Shown here one piece after another: positions 1 to 8,385 of a stretch of DNA of 64,000 nucleotides (the stretch's first letter is position 1; each line of letters opens with the position of its first letter). Origin of the DNA: Photobacterium chitinilyticum (GTDB taxonomy: Bacteria > Pseudomonadota > Gammaproteobacteria > Enterobacterales > Vibrionaceae); contig NZ_RJLM01000007.1 in NCBI RefSeq assembly GCF_004104355.1, positions 1 through 64,000 of the forward strand, in the 5' to 3' direction. The position numbers were made by a program, and so were the translations under genes. The notes below the pieces were generated by a model. It was not told the origin of the DNA. It made no database searches and saw nothing but the letters and a program-made list of their open reading frames with translations.

Positions 1-287
1 CCAAATTCTTTCATAATATAGGTATGAATATCGGCGCCTGTGAGTCGGCCTCCCTCATTGCTTTTAGCGCGTAATTCAATGAAGTCAGTCAGTTGTTTTT
101 GCTGTGCAGGGCTTAAGAAAGCCGGTCTTCCTGTTTGTGGCTTCTCTTGTAATCCTCTTAGGCCTTCTTCGAGAAAAATTCGTACCCATTTATTAACACT
201 GGTTCGACTGACTTTAAGAAATTTAGCAATTTCAGTACGCGAATAACCATCTTGAAAGTGCGATAGTGCCAGTAATCGCATTTTCAT
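1..287 (-). mobile_element. IS630-family transposase, N-terminal part (cut by window edge)
   Basis: Reading the minus strand from the ATG at 287 gives about 95 residues running off the left edge. They begin MKMRLLALSHFQDGYSRTEI and continue with a helix-turn-helix (AKFLKVSRTSVNKWV) and the linker EKPQTGRPAFLSP, typical of the winged-helix N-terminus of IS630 transposases. The DDE catalytic part lies outside the window. The frame stays open upstream of 287 (through KNIDFKALASQQ, near 330) but with no ATG, GTG or TTG there, so the original start may be lost or altered. It lies directly behind ilvY in the same orientation. Inverted repeats and the TA target duplication cannot be verified from one end. 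Confidence 0.8.
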
Positions 288-336
288 TTGAATGGATTTT
301 TGTTGGCTTGCGAGTGCTTTGAAGTCGATATTTTTT

Positions 337-353
337 AAGCTTCTGAGAAGCTT
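337..353. repeat. Perfect 8-bp palindrome at the IS/ilvY junction
   Basis: The sequence AAGCTTCTGAGAAGCTT has two 8-base arms around one base. It overlaps the ilvY stop codon (352-354) and is followed, on the minus strand, by a run of A rather than T, so it is not an intrinsic terminator for ilvY. It may belong to the IS end or to the ilvY 3' end. Confidence 0.45.
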
Positions 354-1257
354 ACCTATCTGTTTCCAGGCTTTTATTTAGATGGTGTGGAAAAAGCTCA
401 AGTAAAGCAGCAAGCAAAGGTTCTTGTTCTCGGCTGCGCTTACAGCAGAGACCTAATTGCATCGGAGCGATGTTTTCTTGGTGATGCCGACAGACTTTAT
501 CTCCTACCGGGCTATTGTTAATAACTACATCAGGTGCAATACCGACCCCACAGCCTAATGCCACCATACTGACAATCGCTTCATGCCCACCAACCTGCGC
601 ATAAATGCTTGGTTTCACTTTTTTTGATTTTAGCCACTTATCGGCAAGCTCCCTCGCTGTTCCTGACTCAGGAAGAATAAAAGGGAGTTGGCTCCAGTCA
701 GGTGTATCCGTGAGGTGCCTCTGTAGCCCCGGAGGCGGGATTAACGGGGTTATGACTGACATTGATACCTTATCAAGCTCAAGGTAGGTCAGTTTCGCCG
801 AGAGAGCCTCCGGTTTTGCTGCAATGGCGATATCTGCCTCACCCTGTAATACTTTATCAACTGCCTGAGCAGGATCACCGGTAATGAGCTGGATTTCAAC
901 TTGTGGATAGAGTTGGCGGAATTCACTAAGAATGGCAGGAAGGTGGCTATAGCTTGCTGTTACAGAGCAGAAAAGCTTGAGCTTACCTTGCAGTAGCTGT
1001 TTTTGATCATTGAGCTGGTTCTTGAGCTCAAGCCAACTGGAAACGATTTGTGCTGCGACAGGCAGAAGTTTTTTCCCCGCAGAGGTCAGCTCAACACTAC
1101 GATTGTCACGAATAAATAATATTTGCCCAGTATCGTCTTCGAGACGCTGAATGATACGGCTGAGAGCGGATGGGCTAATATGCATCGCTTGTGCCGTTTG
1201 ACTAAAGCTTTTGGAATCACACAGATGCAGAAATAGTTGCAGGTTCTTGATGTTCAT
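352..1257 (-). CDS. ilvY: LysR-type activator of ilvC, IlvY
   Basis: A 301-residue LysR-family regulator. The N-terminal winged helix-turn-helix (residues about 1-60, with SFSQTAQAMHISPSALSRII) binds DNA; the rest is the inducer-binding domain. In enteric bacteria IlvY senses acetolactate or acetohydroxybutyrate and activates the divergent ilvC. Here ilvC starts 132 bp away on the other strand, which makes the assignment secure. Length matches the E. coli protein (297 residues). The stop codon sits just before the IS630 fragment, so the extreme C-terminus could have been changed by the insertion, although the length looks normal. Confidence 0.93.
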   Translation of the reverse strand: MNIKNLQLFLHLCDSKSFSQTAQAMHISPSALSRIIQRLEDDTGQILFIRDNRSVELTSAGKKLLPVAAQIVSSWLELKNQLNDQKQLLQGKLKLFCSVTASYSHLPAILSEFRQLYPQVEIQLITGDPAQAVDKVLQGEADIAIAAKPEALSAKLTYLELDKVSMSVITPLIPPPGLQRHLTDTPDWSQLPFILPESGTARELADKWLKSKKVKPSIYAQVGGHEAIVSMVALGCGVGIAPDVVINNSPVGDKVCRHHQENIAPMQLGLCCKRSREQEPLLAALLELFPHHLNKSLETDR

Positions 1258-1265
1258 CGTTCATG

Positions 1266-1311
1266 TTGCACTTTTTGCAATGAGTTGTTGTGAATATATC
1301 ACTTTGCGCAA
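1266..1311. promoter_or_regulatory. Probable IlvY operator region between ilvY and ilvC
   Basis: The divergent intergenic region holds TTGCACTTTTTGCAA (1266-1280), an inverted repeat with 5-base arms, and a second palindrome TTGCGCAA (1304-1311). Between them lies GTGAATATATCAC (1290-1302). LysR regulators bind such T-N11-A dyads, and IlvY is known to bind tandem operators between ilvY and ilvC. The assignment to IlvY rests on position and symmetry. Confidence 0.55.
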
Positions 1312-1389
1312 CAAAGTACCTGTTCTACTATCAGGTTATTCGACAGGAAGATGTCGACCCAAGGAACAGAATTCACGGAGTTTGTAGTT

Positions 1390-2874
1390 ATGGCTAATTA
1401 TTTCAATACCCTAAATCTACGCCAGCAGTTAGATCAGCTAGGTCGTTGTCGTTTTATGGATCGTGCTGAGTTCGCAACTGAAGCTGATTACCTGAAAGGC
1501 AAAAAAGTGGTTATCGTTGGTTGTGGTGCACAGGGCCTGAACCAAGGCCTGAATATGCGTGATTCAGGTCTGGATGTTGCCTATGCACTTCGTCAGGCGG
1601 CGATTGACGAACAGCGTCAGTCCTATAAAAATGCCAAAGAGAATGGTTTTGAAGTCGATAGCTACGAAAAACTGATCCCACAAGCCGATCTTGTGGTTAA
1701 CCTAACACCAGACAAGCAGCATTCCAATGTAGTTGAAACTGTTATGCCGCTAATGAAGCAAGGTGCAGCTCTGGGCTATTCGCATGGTTTTAATATCGTT
1801 GAAGAAGGTATGCAGGTTCGTGATGATTTGACCGTTGTAATGGTTGCTCCTAAGTGTCCAGGTACTGAAGTCCGTGAAGAGTACAAGCGTGGCTTTGGTG
1901 TTCCTACACTTATTGCCGTTCATCCAGAAAATGACCCGAAAGGTGACGGTCTGGATATTGCTAAAGCTTGGGCTGCTGCCACTGGTGGGCATCGTGCTGG
2001 TGTACTTGAGTCTTCGTTTGTGGCTGAAGTTAAATCGGATCTTATGGGTGAGCAAACCATCCTCTGTGGCATGCTACAGGCCGGTTCAATTGTTTGTTAT
2101 GAAAAGATGATCGCAGAAGGTATCGAACCTGCCTATGCCGGCAAGCTACTTCAATTTGGTTGGGAAACAATCACCGAAGCGCTGAAGTTTGGTGGCATCT
2201 CCCACATGATGGATCGCCTATCTAATCCAGCGAAAGTGAAAGCGTTTGAATTGTCTGAAGAGCTTAAAGAGCTGATGCGCCCGCTGTACAACAAACATAT
2301 GGATGACATCATCACTGGCCACTTCTCTAGCACGATGATGGCTGACTGGGCTAATGACGATGTAAACCTATTGGGTTGGCGTGCCGAAACCGCTGAAACA
2401 GCCTTTGAAAATTACCCCGACTCGGAACTTCAGATTGAAGAGCAGGAGTATTTTGATAACGGTATTCTGATGGTGGCGATGGTACGCGCTGGTGTTGAGC
2501 TTGCCTTTGAGGCGATGACTGCCTCAGGCATTATTGAAGAGTCAGCTTATTACGAATCTCTGCATGAGCTACCGCTTATTGCGAATACTATCGCACGTAA
2601 GCGCCTGTATGAAATGAACGTTGTTATCTCCGATACGGCTGAATATGGTAACTACCTCTTTGCCAATATAGCGACGCCTTTACTGCGTGAGAAGTTCATG
2701 CCATCCGTGAGTACAGACGTGATTGGTAAAGGCCTGAATGAAACAAGCAATCAGGTTGATAACCAGCAGTTGATTGATGTTAACGAAGCTGTTCGCAACC
2801 ATCCGGTAGAGTGGGTTGGTCAGGAGCTACGCGGCTACATGACAGACATGAAGCGCATCGCTGTAGGCGGTTAA
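1390..2874 (+). CDS. ilvC: Ketol-acid reductoisomerase (class II, long form)
   Basis: Second common enzyme of isoleucine/valine synthesis: Mg- and NADPH-dependent isomeroreduction of acetolactate and acetohydroxybutyrate, in the cytoplasm. The 494-residue protein follows E. coli IlvC almost residue by residue from [14 protein letters not shown] to the C-terminal MTDMKRIAV. The Rossmann motif [12 protein letters not shown] is near residue 45, and there are two KARI C-terminal domains, as in the long class II enzyme. An in-frame start at 1351 exists, but the conserved N-terminus begins at 1390. It is monocistronic, divergent from ilvY, and followed by a strong terminator. Confidence 0.98.
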   Translation: MANYFNTLNLRQQLDQLGRCRFMDRAEFATEADYLKGKKVVIVGCGAQGLNQGLNMRDSGLDVAYALRQAAIDEQRQSYKNAKENGFEVDSYEKLIPQADLVVNLTPDKQHSNVVETVMPLMKQGAALGYSHGFNIVEEGMQVRDDLTVVMVAPKCPGTEVREEYKRGFGVPTLIAVHPENDPKGDGLDIAKAWAAATGGHRAGVLESSFVAEVKSDLMGEQTILCGMLQAGSIVCYEKMIAEGIEPAYAGKLLQFGWETITEALKFGGISHMMDRLSNPAKVKAFELSEELKELMRPLYNKHMDDIITGHFSSTMMADWANDDVNLLGWRAETAETAFENYPDSELQIEEQEYFDNGILMVAMVRAGVELAFEAMTASGIIEESAYYESLHELPLIANTIARKRLYEMNVVISDTAEYGNYLFANIATPLLREKFMPSVSTDVIGKGLNETSNQVDNQQLIDVNEAVRNHPVEWVGQELRGYMTDMKRIAVGG

Positions 2875-2890
2875 TCCCACCACAACAAAC

Positions 2891-2924
2891 AAAAAGCCCG
2901 GTAAAAATTTGCCGGGCTTTTTTA
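2891..2924. terminator. Bidirectional terminator between ilvC and ubiK
   Basis: AAAGCCCGG and CCGGGCTTT arms around a short A/T loop, with T-runs on both sides. It can end ilvC (plus) and ubiK (minus) transcripts. Confidence 0.9.
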
Positions 2925-2949
2925 TTGCTTGTTCAATACTAATAATTGA

Positions 2950-3219
2950 TTAAGCTTCGTTATCTTGCTTGTTGTCAGTTAGCTTGGTTTCCAGCTCGCT
3001 CATTTTCTGTTCCAGCTCAGTTAGCTTTTGCCGTGTACGCAGCAGCACCTGAGTTTGGACGTCAAATTCTTCACGGCTAACGACATCTAGTTTACCAAGC
3101 TGCGCCTGAATGACCTGACGAACTTTCTGTTCTACATCGTTACCTAGCTCTTTTACTGGCTGAGGCATTGACTCGTGGATCTGCTTGGCGACCTGCTCAA
3201 GCTTTTTTGGATCAAACAT
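2950..3219 (-). CDS. ubiK: Ubiquinone biosynthesis accessory factor UbiK (YqiC/BMFP family)
   Basis: A small 89-residue protein with an amphipathic N-terminal segment ([19 protein letters not shown]) and a C-terminal coiled coil rich in E, K, Q and L (residues about 50-85), the hallmarks of the BMFP/YqiC family. E. coli UbiK works with UbiJ as an accessory factor for aerobic ubiquinone synthesis and associates with lipids. It sits alone between the convergent ilvC terminator and the efflux operon. No catalytic residues are expected. Confidence 0.9.
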   Translation of the reverse strand: MFDPKKLEQVAKQIHESMPQPVKELGNDVEQKVRQVIQAQLGKLDVVSREEFDVQTQVLLRTRQKLTELEQKMSELETKLTDNKQDNEA

Positions 3220-3301
3220 AGCTGAGTTAACTCCGTAACGGCTTTTAATCTGTTGCCGTTATCTTATTCAAATATGAACGAGTTGTCGTCGGTGAATCGG
3301 A

Positions 3302-3331
3302 AAATAAAAAAAGGCCGCGCGAGGCGGCCTT
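3302..3331 (-). terminator. Terminator of the RND efflux operon
   Basis: On the minus strand an AAGGCCGC/GCGGCCTT stem is followed by a long T-rich tract, 19 bases after the vexB-like stop codon. Confidence 0.85.
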
Positions 3332-3349
3332 GATATTTATCTGATTTGC

Positions 3350-6300
3350 TTAGCAGTCACGAGCCTTCAAAGCGTTGCGCGCTTCGTCAGCCCGCTTCAG
3401 CTTTTCCAGATCTTTGTCCTCGACAAAGATTGGCAGTGGTTTGTGAATGCTTGCCAGATAAGTGTAGATCACAGGTAGTACGAACAGGGTAAAGAGCGTA
3501 CCGATGGCCAGGCCCGATACGATAACAATACCGATACTAAAGCGCTGGGCTGCACCTGCTCCTGTTGCATAGAGCAATGGGATCAGACCGGCAATCATTG
3601 CAGCCGTTGTCATTAGGATAGGACGTAGACGAACCTTCGCCGCTTCCATAACCGCAGCCATACGATCTTTCTGATTATGAAGCTGTTCTTCTTTGGCAAC
3701 CTCACAAATCAAAATACCGTGCTTGGTGATCAAACCAATCAGGGTGATCAGACCGACTTGCGAATATATGTTCATCGAAGCTGCGCCCCAGGCCAGAGCA
3801 ACAAGAGCACCACAGATAGCCAACGGTACTGATACCAAGATAACCAGCGGATCACGCAATGATTCGAACTGGATTGCCAGAACCAGGAAGATAATGGCCA
3901 GTGCCAAGGCAAAGGTCGTATATAGAGCATTACCTTCGGTAACGAACTGACGCGCTTCACCCATGAAATCGTACTGGTAACCGGAAGGTAGCTTTCCAGC
4001 CGCATCGTTCTGGAACCAGTTGATAGCATCTCCCATTGCAGTACCCGGCGCAGGAACCGCACCAATGGTTGCAGAGTTTAGCTGATTGAAGTGAGGCAGG
4101 GCACGTGGCTCAGCAACAACATCAATGGTGATCAAGCTACCCAAAGGAATCGCTTTACCATCGGCAGCTCGCACGTAGTAACCTTTAATCGATTCTGGAT
4201 TCAGGCGGTACTTACGTTCTACCTGCGGGATCACCTCGTAAGAGCGACCGTTGAGGTCGATACGGTTGACATAGCCGTCGGCCATCATGGTGCTCAAGGT
4301 GATACCGATATCCTGCATGGTCACGCCGTAGGCACCAGCCTTATCTTTGTCTATGCGGATTTTCATGGTTGCCGAGTCATAGTTCAGATCAAGATCGGAA
4401 TAGACGAACATCGGGTTTGTTTTCACATCGGTCAGAATATCTGTCGCGACCTGGAACAGGCTTTCGAACTGGTTTGGTGTTGTGATAACAAACTGAATTG
4501 GCAAACCAGATCCCGCACCTGGAAGCTCCGGCATCTGGAATGCCGTTACCGCCATTTCAGGCACTTCTTTCACTTGTTCTGTTACACGCTTAACCACTTC
4601 AGCCTGGCTCGCTTCACGCTCACTCCATGGCACCATAGAGGCGATACCAAATGCCTGGTTGGAGTTAGGAACCCCAGAGAATACCTGGGCGAAAGCAACC
4701 TCAGGCTGATCAGTCAGCATTTGGTTCACCTTGGTCATGGTGTTTTCAATGTAATCCAGGTTGGCATTTGATGGTGCTGTACCCATCATCATCAATACGC
4801 CCTTATCCTCTGCGGGTGCCAGTTCACTTGGGATGAACTTGAACAGCATCGGAAGACTGGTAAATACGATGATTGCAAACACAATAACGACCGGACGCAT
4901 CTTCATGATACCGCCAAGCATCTTCTCGTAGCGGTTAGTCATGCGATCCAGAAAGTTATGGACTGATGTTTCAAATCGGCTTGGCTTTTCATTAGCCTTG
5001 AGCATCTTTGAACACATCATCGGCGACAGGGTCAATGCTACGATACCAGAGACAAAAACCGCACCAGCCAGTGTCAGGGCAAATTCTTTAAACAGTGAAC
5101 CGGTGATCCCGCCCATCATCGCGATTGGCGCATATACCGCACCCAGCGTCAGGGTCATCGCAATTACCGGTACCGCAATTTCGCGCGTACCGATAATGGC
5201 AGCACGGAAGGGCGACTCGCCAAGTTTGAGGTGACGATCGACGTTTTCCAGTACCACGATGGCATCATCAACCACCAAACCGATGGCCAGTACCATTGCC
5301 AGCAGAGTCATCAGATTCCATGAAAAGCCAAAGGCCTGCATCACCATCGCTACACCAATCAATGACAGCGGGATAGTGATGATTGGAATGATAACAGCAC
5401 GGAATGAGCCCAAGAACAAGGTGATCACCACCAATACGATCAGTGCCGCTTCAGCGATAGTCTTGATAACTTCGTTGATCGATTCATTGATTGCAATGGT
5501 TGAGTCATACATCACGTTCATCTTGATGTTGTCTGGCATGTTGCGTTCTAGCTCAGGCAACAGTTCAAGTATATCTGCAGCGATGTTAATGGGGTTGGCA
5601 CTTGGGGCTGCGTTGATGGCTGCAACAACGGCTTCTTCGCCGTTTGCCGAAGCGCGGTAGATATCATGACTTTTTTCCAAGGTGACTCTGGCTATGTCAC
5701 CCAGGCGGATCACCTGGCCTTCCTTGGTTGAAACAACCAGTTTTTCCAGCTCATCAGTATTGGATACCTGGGTGTCGGCAGTTCCGTTATACAGGACAAA
5801 CTCACCGACAGCCTGACCTGTTGCTGACTGATAGTTGTTGGCGTTCAGAACGCCCATAACGTCGGTTGCCGTCAGGTTGTAGGCTGCCATTTTGGCAGGA
5901 TCAAGCCATACGCGAAGTGCGTATTTCATACCGCCATAGAGATCGACCTTGGATACACCGTTAACCGTGAAGAACTGCGGGTTGATCACTCGCTCAAGGT
6001 AGTCAGTGATCTGGCTGGATGCCAGCTCGTCACTGGTAAAGCCAATGTACATCACAGCCGTTGTCGAACCTGTCGACATGGTTACGGTCGGATCTTCAGA
6101 TTCTTTAGGCAACTGGGAGCGAACCGAGTTGGTCTTCGCCAGAATATCGGCCAGTGCAGCATTCGGATCAGTATTGAGCTTCATTGTTACCGTAATGGTG
6201 GACTTACCCAGTACGGAAGACGAGGTCATGAAGTCGATATTATCAGCCTGGGCAATGGCCTGTTCCAGTGGCTGAGTTATAAAGCCCTGGATCAGGTCGG

Positions 6301-6466
6301 CACTTGCCCCGTAGTAGCTGGTTGATACCGTTACTACGGTGTTGGTCATGTCGGGGTATTCCCGCACCTGCATCTTGAAGATAGCTTGCAGGCCGAGCAG
6401 GGCAATCAGGAAACTGATTGATACCGCCAGGACAGGACGTTTAATAAAAACATCAGTAAAACGCAT
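3350..6466 (-). CDS. vexB: RND multidrug efflux inner-membrane transporter, VexB-like
   Basis: A 1038-residue RND (HAE1) proton antiporter that exports drugs, bile acids or detergents through a tripartite complex. Proton-relay residues are visible: the Asp-Asp pair in TM4 (AIGLVVDDAIVVLENV), a Lys in TM10 (LIGLITKHGILICEV) and RLRPILMTT before TM11. Two large periplasmic loops follow TM1 and TM7. It starts right after the adaptor gene and has the same orientation as the TetR gene, forming an R-A-B operon. Order and surroundings match vexRAB of V. cholerae as I remember it. No outer-membrane channel gene is adjacent, so a TolC encoded elsewhere is implied. Confidence 0.9.
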   Translation of the reverse strand: MRFTDVFIKRPVLAVSISFLIALLGLQAIFKMQVREYPDMTNTVVTVSTSYYGASADLIQGFITQPLEQAIAQADNIDFMTSSSVLGKSTITVTMKLNTDPNAALADILAKTNSVRSQLPKESEDPTVTMSTGSTTAVMYIGFTSDELASSQITDYLERVINPQFFTVNGVSKVDLYGGMKYALRVWLDPAKMAAYNLTATDVMGVLNANNYQSATGQAVGEFVLYNGTADTQVSNTDELEKLVVSTKEGQVIRLGDIARVTLEKSHDIYRASANGEEAVVAAINAAPSANPINIAADILELLPELERNMPDNIKMNVMYDSTIAINESINEVIKTIAEAALIVLVVITLFLGSFRAVIIPIITIPLSLIGVAMVMQAFGFSWNLMTLLAMVLAIGLVVDDAIVVLENVDRHLKLGESPFRAAIIGTREIAVPVIAMTLTLGAVYAPIAMMGGITGSLFKEFALTLAGAVFVSGIVALTLSPMMCSKMLKANEKPSRFETSVHNFLDRMTNRYEKMLGGIMKMRPVVIVFAIIVFTSLPMLFKFIPSELAPAEDKGVLMMMGTAPSNANLDYIENTMTKVNQMLTDQPEVAFAQVFSGVPNSNQAFGIASMVPWSEREASQAEVVKRVTEQVKEVPEMAVTAFQMPELPGAGSGLPIQFVITTPNQFESLFQVATDILTDVKTNPMFVYSDLDLNYDSATMKIRIDKDKAGAYGVTMQDIGITLSTMMADGYVNRIDLNGRSYEVIPQVERKYRLNPESIKGYYVRAADGKAIPLGSLITIDVVAEPRALPHFNQLNSATIGAVPAPGTAMGDAINWFQNDAAGKLPSGYQYDFMGEARQFVTEGNALYTTFALALAIIFLVLAIQFESLRDPLVILVSVPLAICGALVALAWGAASMNIYSQVGLITLIGLITKHGILICEVAKEEQLHNQKDRMAAVMEAAKVRLRPILMTTAAMIAGLIPLLYATGAGAAQRFSIGIVIVSGLAIGTLFTLFVLPVIYTYLASIHKPLPIFVEDKDLEKLKRADEARNALKARDC

Positions 6467-6478
6467 TAATCCTCCGGA

Positions 6479-7594
6479 TTACAGCATTGGTGTTTCTGCT
6501 GGCGCTTCGAGTGCATCGCTTTCAACAATATGCACTTTTGCGTCATTACTCAGGCGAACCTGACCAGATGTGACAACTGTGTCACCGGCTTTTACGCCGT
6601 CAAGGACGTGGACAATATCGCCTTTACGTTCGCCAGTTTTAACGACAGATTGGCGAACTCGCAGATCACCCTTGTCATCTTTGTTGATCAGGTAGACGTT
6701 GTCACCGTATAAGGTGAAGGTGATGGCTGTCTGCGGCAGAGTGATTTGGTTTTCCAGTGTCGGCAGGATAATGTGTGCTCGGGCAAACATACCGCTACGA
6801 AGCTGACCTTCGTTATTTGGGATATCAGCCTGAACCTGAACTAAGCCACTTTGAAAGTTAACGGCTGGTTCAATCGCACTGATCTTACCGCTGAATGGCG
6901 TTTCAGGGTAAGCATCAACAAATATTTCGACATCCTGGCCAAGATGGATATCCGAGATATCAGTCTGCGGTACGGTAAAGCGCAACTTCATCAGGGTTGT
7001 ATCTTCAAGGCGAACAATGTCATCACTTGGTTGGATGTACTGGCCCAGGAATACGTTACGCAGGCCGACCACCCCATCAAAAGGTGCTTTGATAGTACGG
7101 CGGTCAATGGTTGCCTTCAGGCTTTCAATGTCTGCAGAAAGCGAAAAGTAAGAAGCCTCTGCATCATCATAAGCTTCTTTGGAGATTGAGCCTTTTTTGT
7201 ATAGTCCCTGATAGCGGGCATACTTGGCTTTGGCTGCCGGCAGACGGGCCTCAGCACTTTTCAGATTGGCAATTTCAACATCTGAGTCAAGATTCACCAA
7301 TGGCTGATCTTTTTTGATGGTAGAGCCTGATTCAAAATCAATCTTATTGATCACGCCTGATACTTCAGTCGTTATGGTGACCCCTTGGTTAGGCTCGATG
7401 AAGCCGATTGCCTCAATGGCCGGTACCCAGTTGGTTGACTGGGTTTCCAAGACGGTAACAGGGAACTCAGGTTCAGGCATGTTGGCAAATTTTTCCATTT
7501 TGTCCTGAATATCGAAGTATTTGTCCACAAATAAAGTGCCAAATAATAGCCCTACGATTATTAGCATGCCTAGCCATGCTACCCATCTTTTCAT
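6479..7594 (-). CDS. vexA: RND efflux periplasmic adaptor (membrane fusion protein), VexA-like
   Basis: The 371-residue adaptor bridges the RND pump to the outer-membrane channel. It has an N-terminal membrane anchor (WLGMLIIVGLLFGTLFV) with no lipobox cysteine, a split lipoyl/barrel-sandwich domain (VSGVINKIDFESGSTIKKDQ and APFDGVVGLRNVFLGQYI), an alpha-hairpin between the halves and a beta-barrel after residue 200. A longer frame reaches 7720, but those extra 42 residues overlap the 3' end of the repressor gene and look unrelated; the start at 7594 (MKRWVAWLG) gives the expected anchor. The gap to vexB is 12 bases. Confidence 0.9.
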   Translation of the reverse strand: MKRWVAWLGMLIIVGLLFGTLFVDKYFDIQDKMEKFANMPEPEFPVTVLETQSTNWVPAIEAIGFIEPNQGVTITTEVSGVINKIDFESGSTIKKDQPLVNLDSDVEIANLKSAEARLPAAKAKYARYQGLYKKGSISKEAYDDAEASYFSLSADIESLKATIDRRTIKAPFDGVVGLRNVFLGQYIQPSDDIVRLEDTTLMKLRFTVPQTDISDIHLGQDVEIFVDAYPETPFSGKISAIEPAVNFQSGLVQVQADIPNNEGQLRSGMFARAHIILPTLENQITLPQTAITFTLYGDNVYLINKDDKGDLRVRQSVVKTGERKGDIVHVLDGVKAGDTVVTSGQVRLSNDAKVHIVESDALEAPAETPML

Positions 7595-7620
7595 TATATA
7601 ATGCTCCGGAATTACTAATG

Positions 7621-8187
7621 TTAATGCTGTGTTATGGCGTCCCAACACGCTTCGATTGCTGCATCTCGTGCATCGTCGCTGACGTTGAAGACTCCGTTGA
7701 CATGTTTTCGAGCCAAGCAAGCGCTCGGCTCAAGGCTTAAAACACTTAAAATTTCATTGTCGAGTTGTTTGAACTGGCCGCTGGCTTTTCCTTCATCAAA
7801 CAGCTGGTTGACCTTGGCAAATAGCTTCTGTTCAAGCTGGTACTGTTCTTGCCCCTGACGCCTTGGTAGGTTTTCAAACTGACCACGGTTAATCAATGGA
7901 GCGTCTTCTTGATTTGCCATCTTCCAGATATTCAACCACATGGTACGGAAGCGTTTTTTCAGAGGCATCTCATCAGACACGTCCTGAGTAATTTTGTTCG
8001 CCACATGGCTTAAAATATGATCATGAAGCTGATGAAGTAAGTCATCCTTATCCTCAAAATAGCGATAAATTGTTCCCGCCGCGACGCCTGCTTCCTTGGC
8101 GACCATCTGCATGGATATACCGTGAAAGCCATACATTGCCAGCAATTTTTCTGTTGCCTGCAATATGCGTGTTTTCTTATCACTCAT
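7621..8187 (-). CDS. vexR: TetR-family repressor of the efflux operon, VexR-like
   Basis: A 188-residue TetR regulator starting MSDKKTRILQATEKLL, with the helix-turn-helix GISMQMVAKEAGVAAGTIYRYFEDKDDLL (residues about 24-52) and a variable C-terminal ligand domain. It is the first gene of the operon with the pump genes. The frame could be extended to an ATG at 8229, but that codon lies inside the perfect inverted repeat at 8213-8234, which is better explained as the operator; 8187 is therefore preferred. It probably represses its own operon and releases on binding a pump substrate, by analogy with AcrR and VexR. Confidence 0.87.
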   Translation of the reverse strand: MSDKKTRILQATEKLLAMYGFHGISMQMVAKEAGVAAGTIYRYFEDKDDLLHQLHDHILSHVANKITQDVSDEMPLKKRFRTMWLNIWKMANQEDAPLINRGQFENLPRRQGQEQYQLEQKLFAKVNQLFDEGKASGQFKQLDNEILSVLSLEPSACLARKHVNGVFNVSDDARDAAIEACWDAITQH

Positions 8188-8212
8188 AAAAGTCACAAAT
8201 GTAAAAAAAGGT

Positions 8213-8234
8213 AATGAATGAATGTTCATTCATT
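8213..8234. promoter_or_regulatory. TetR operator upstream of the efflux operon
   Basis: A perfect inverted repeat: AATGAATGAA, two bases TG, then TTCATTCATT. Size and symmetry are typical of TetR-family operators. It lies 25 bp upstream of the chosen vexR start and about 150 bp from rep, so it should control the efflux operon. Confidence 0.75.
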
Positions 8235-8385
8235 ATTTTAGGGAGCAAAGTTTATTGTGCAAGTGTTTTCTTAACAGAAGACGGTAGCCACCATGAATAT
8301 TCGAGGTCGAATAGACATGTGACAGGAACTCGCTACAATGCGCCTGCTGACCTTTAGATGATCAAAAACGACATAGGATACGCTG

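Noticed and set aside
40-246. Plus-strand open frame of 68 codons
   Set aside because: It is the antisense of the IS630 transposase N-terminus, which has a clear helix-turn-helix on the minus strand.
1351-1389. Upstream start of ilvC giving 13 extra residues
   Set aside because: The conserved IlvC N-terminus starts at 1390 and the extra residues have no counterpart in E. coli IlvC.
4091-4771. Long plus-strand frame (226 codons) inside the RND transporter gene
   Set aside because: It lies entirely antisense to vexB, which has intact family motifs; the frame has no recognisable domain.
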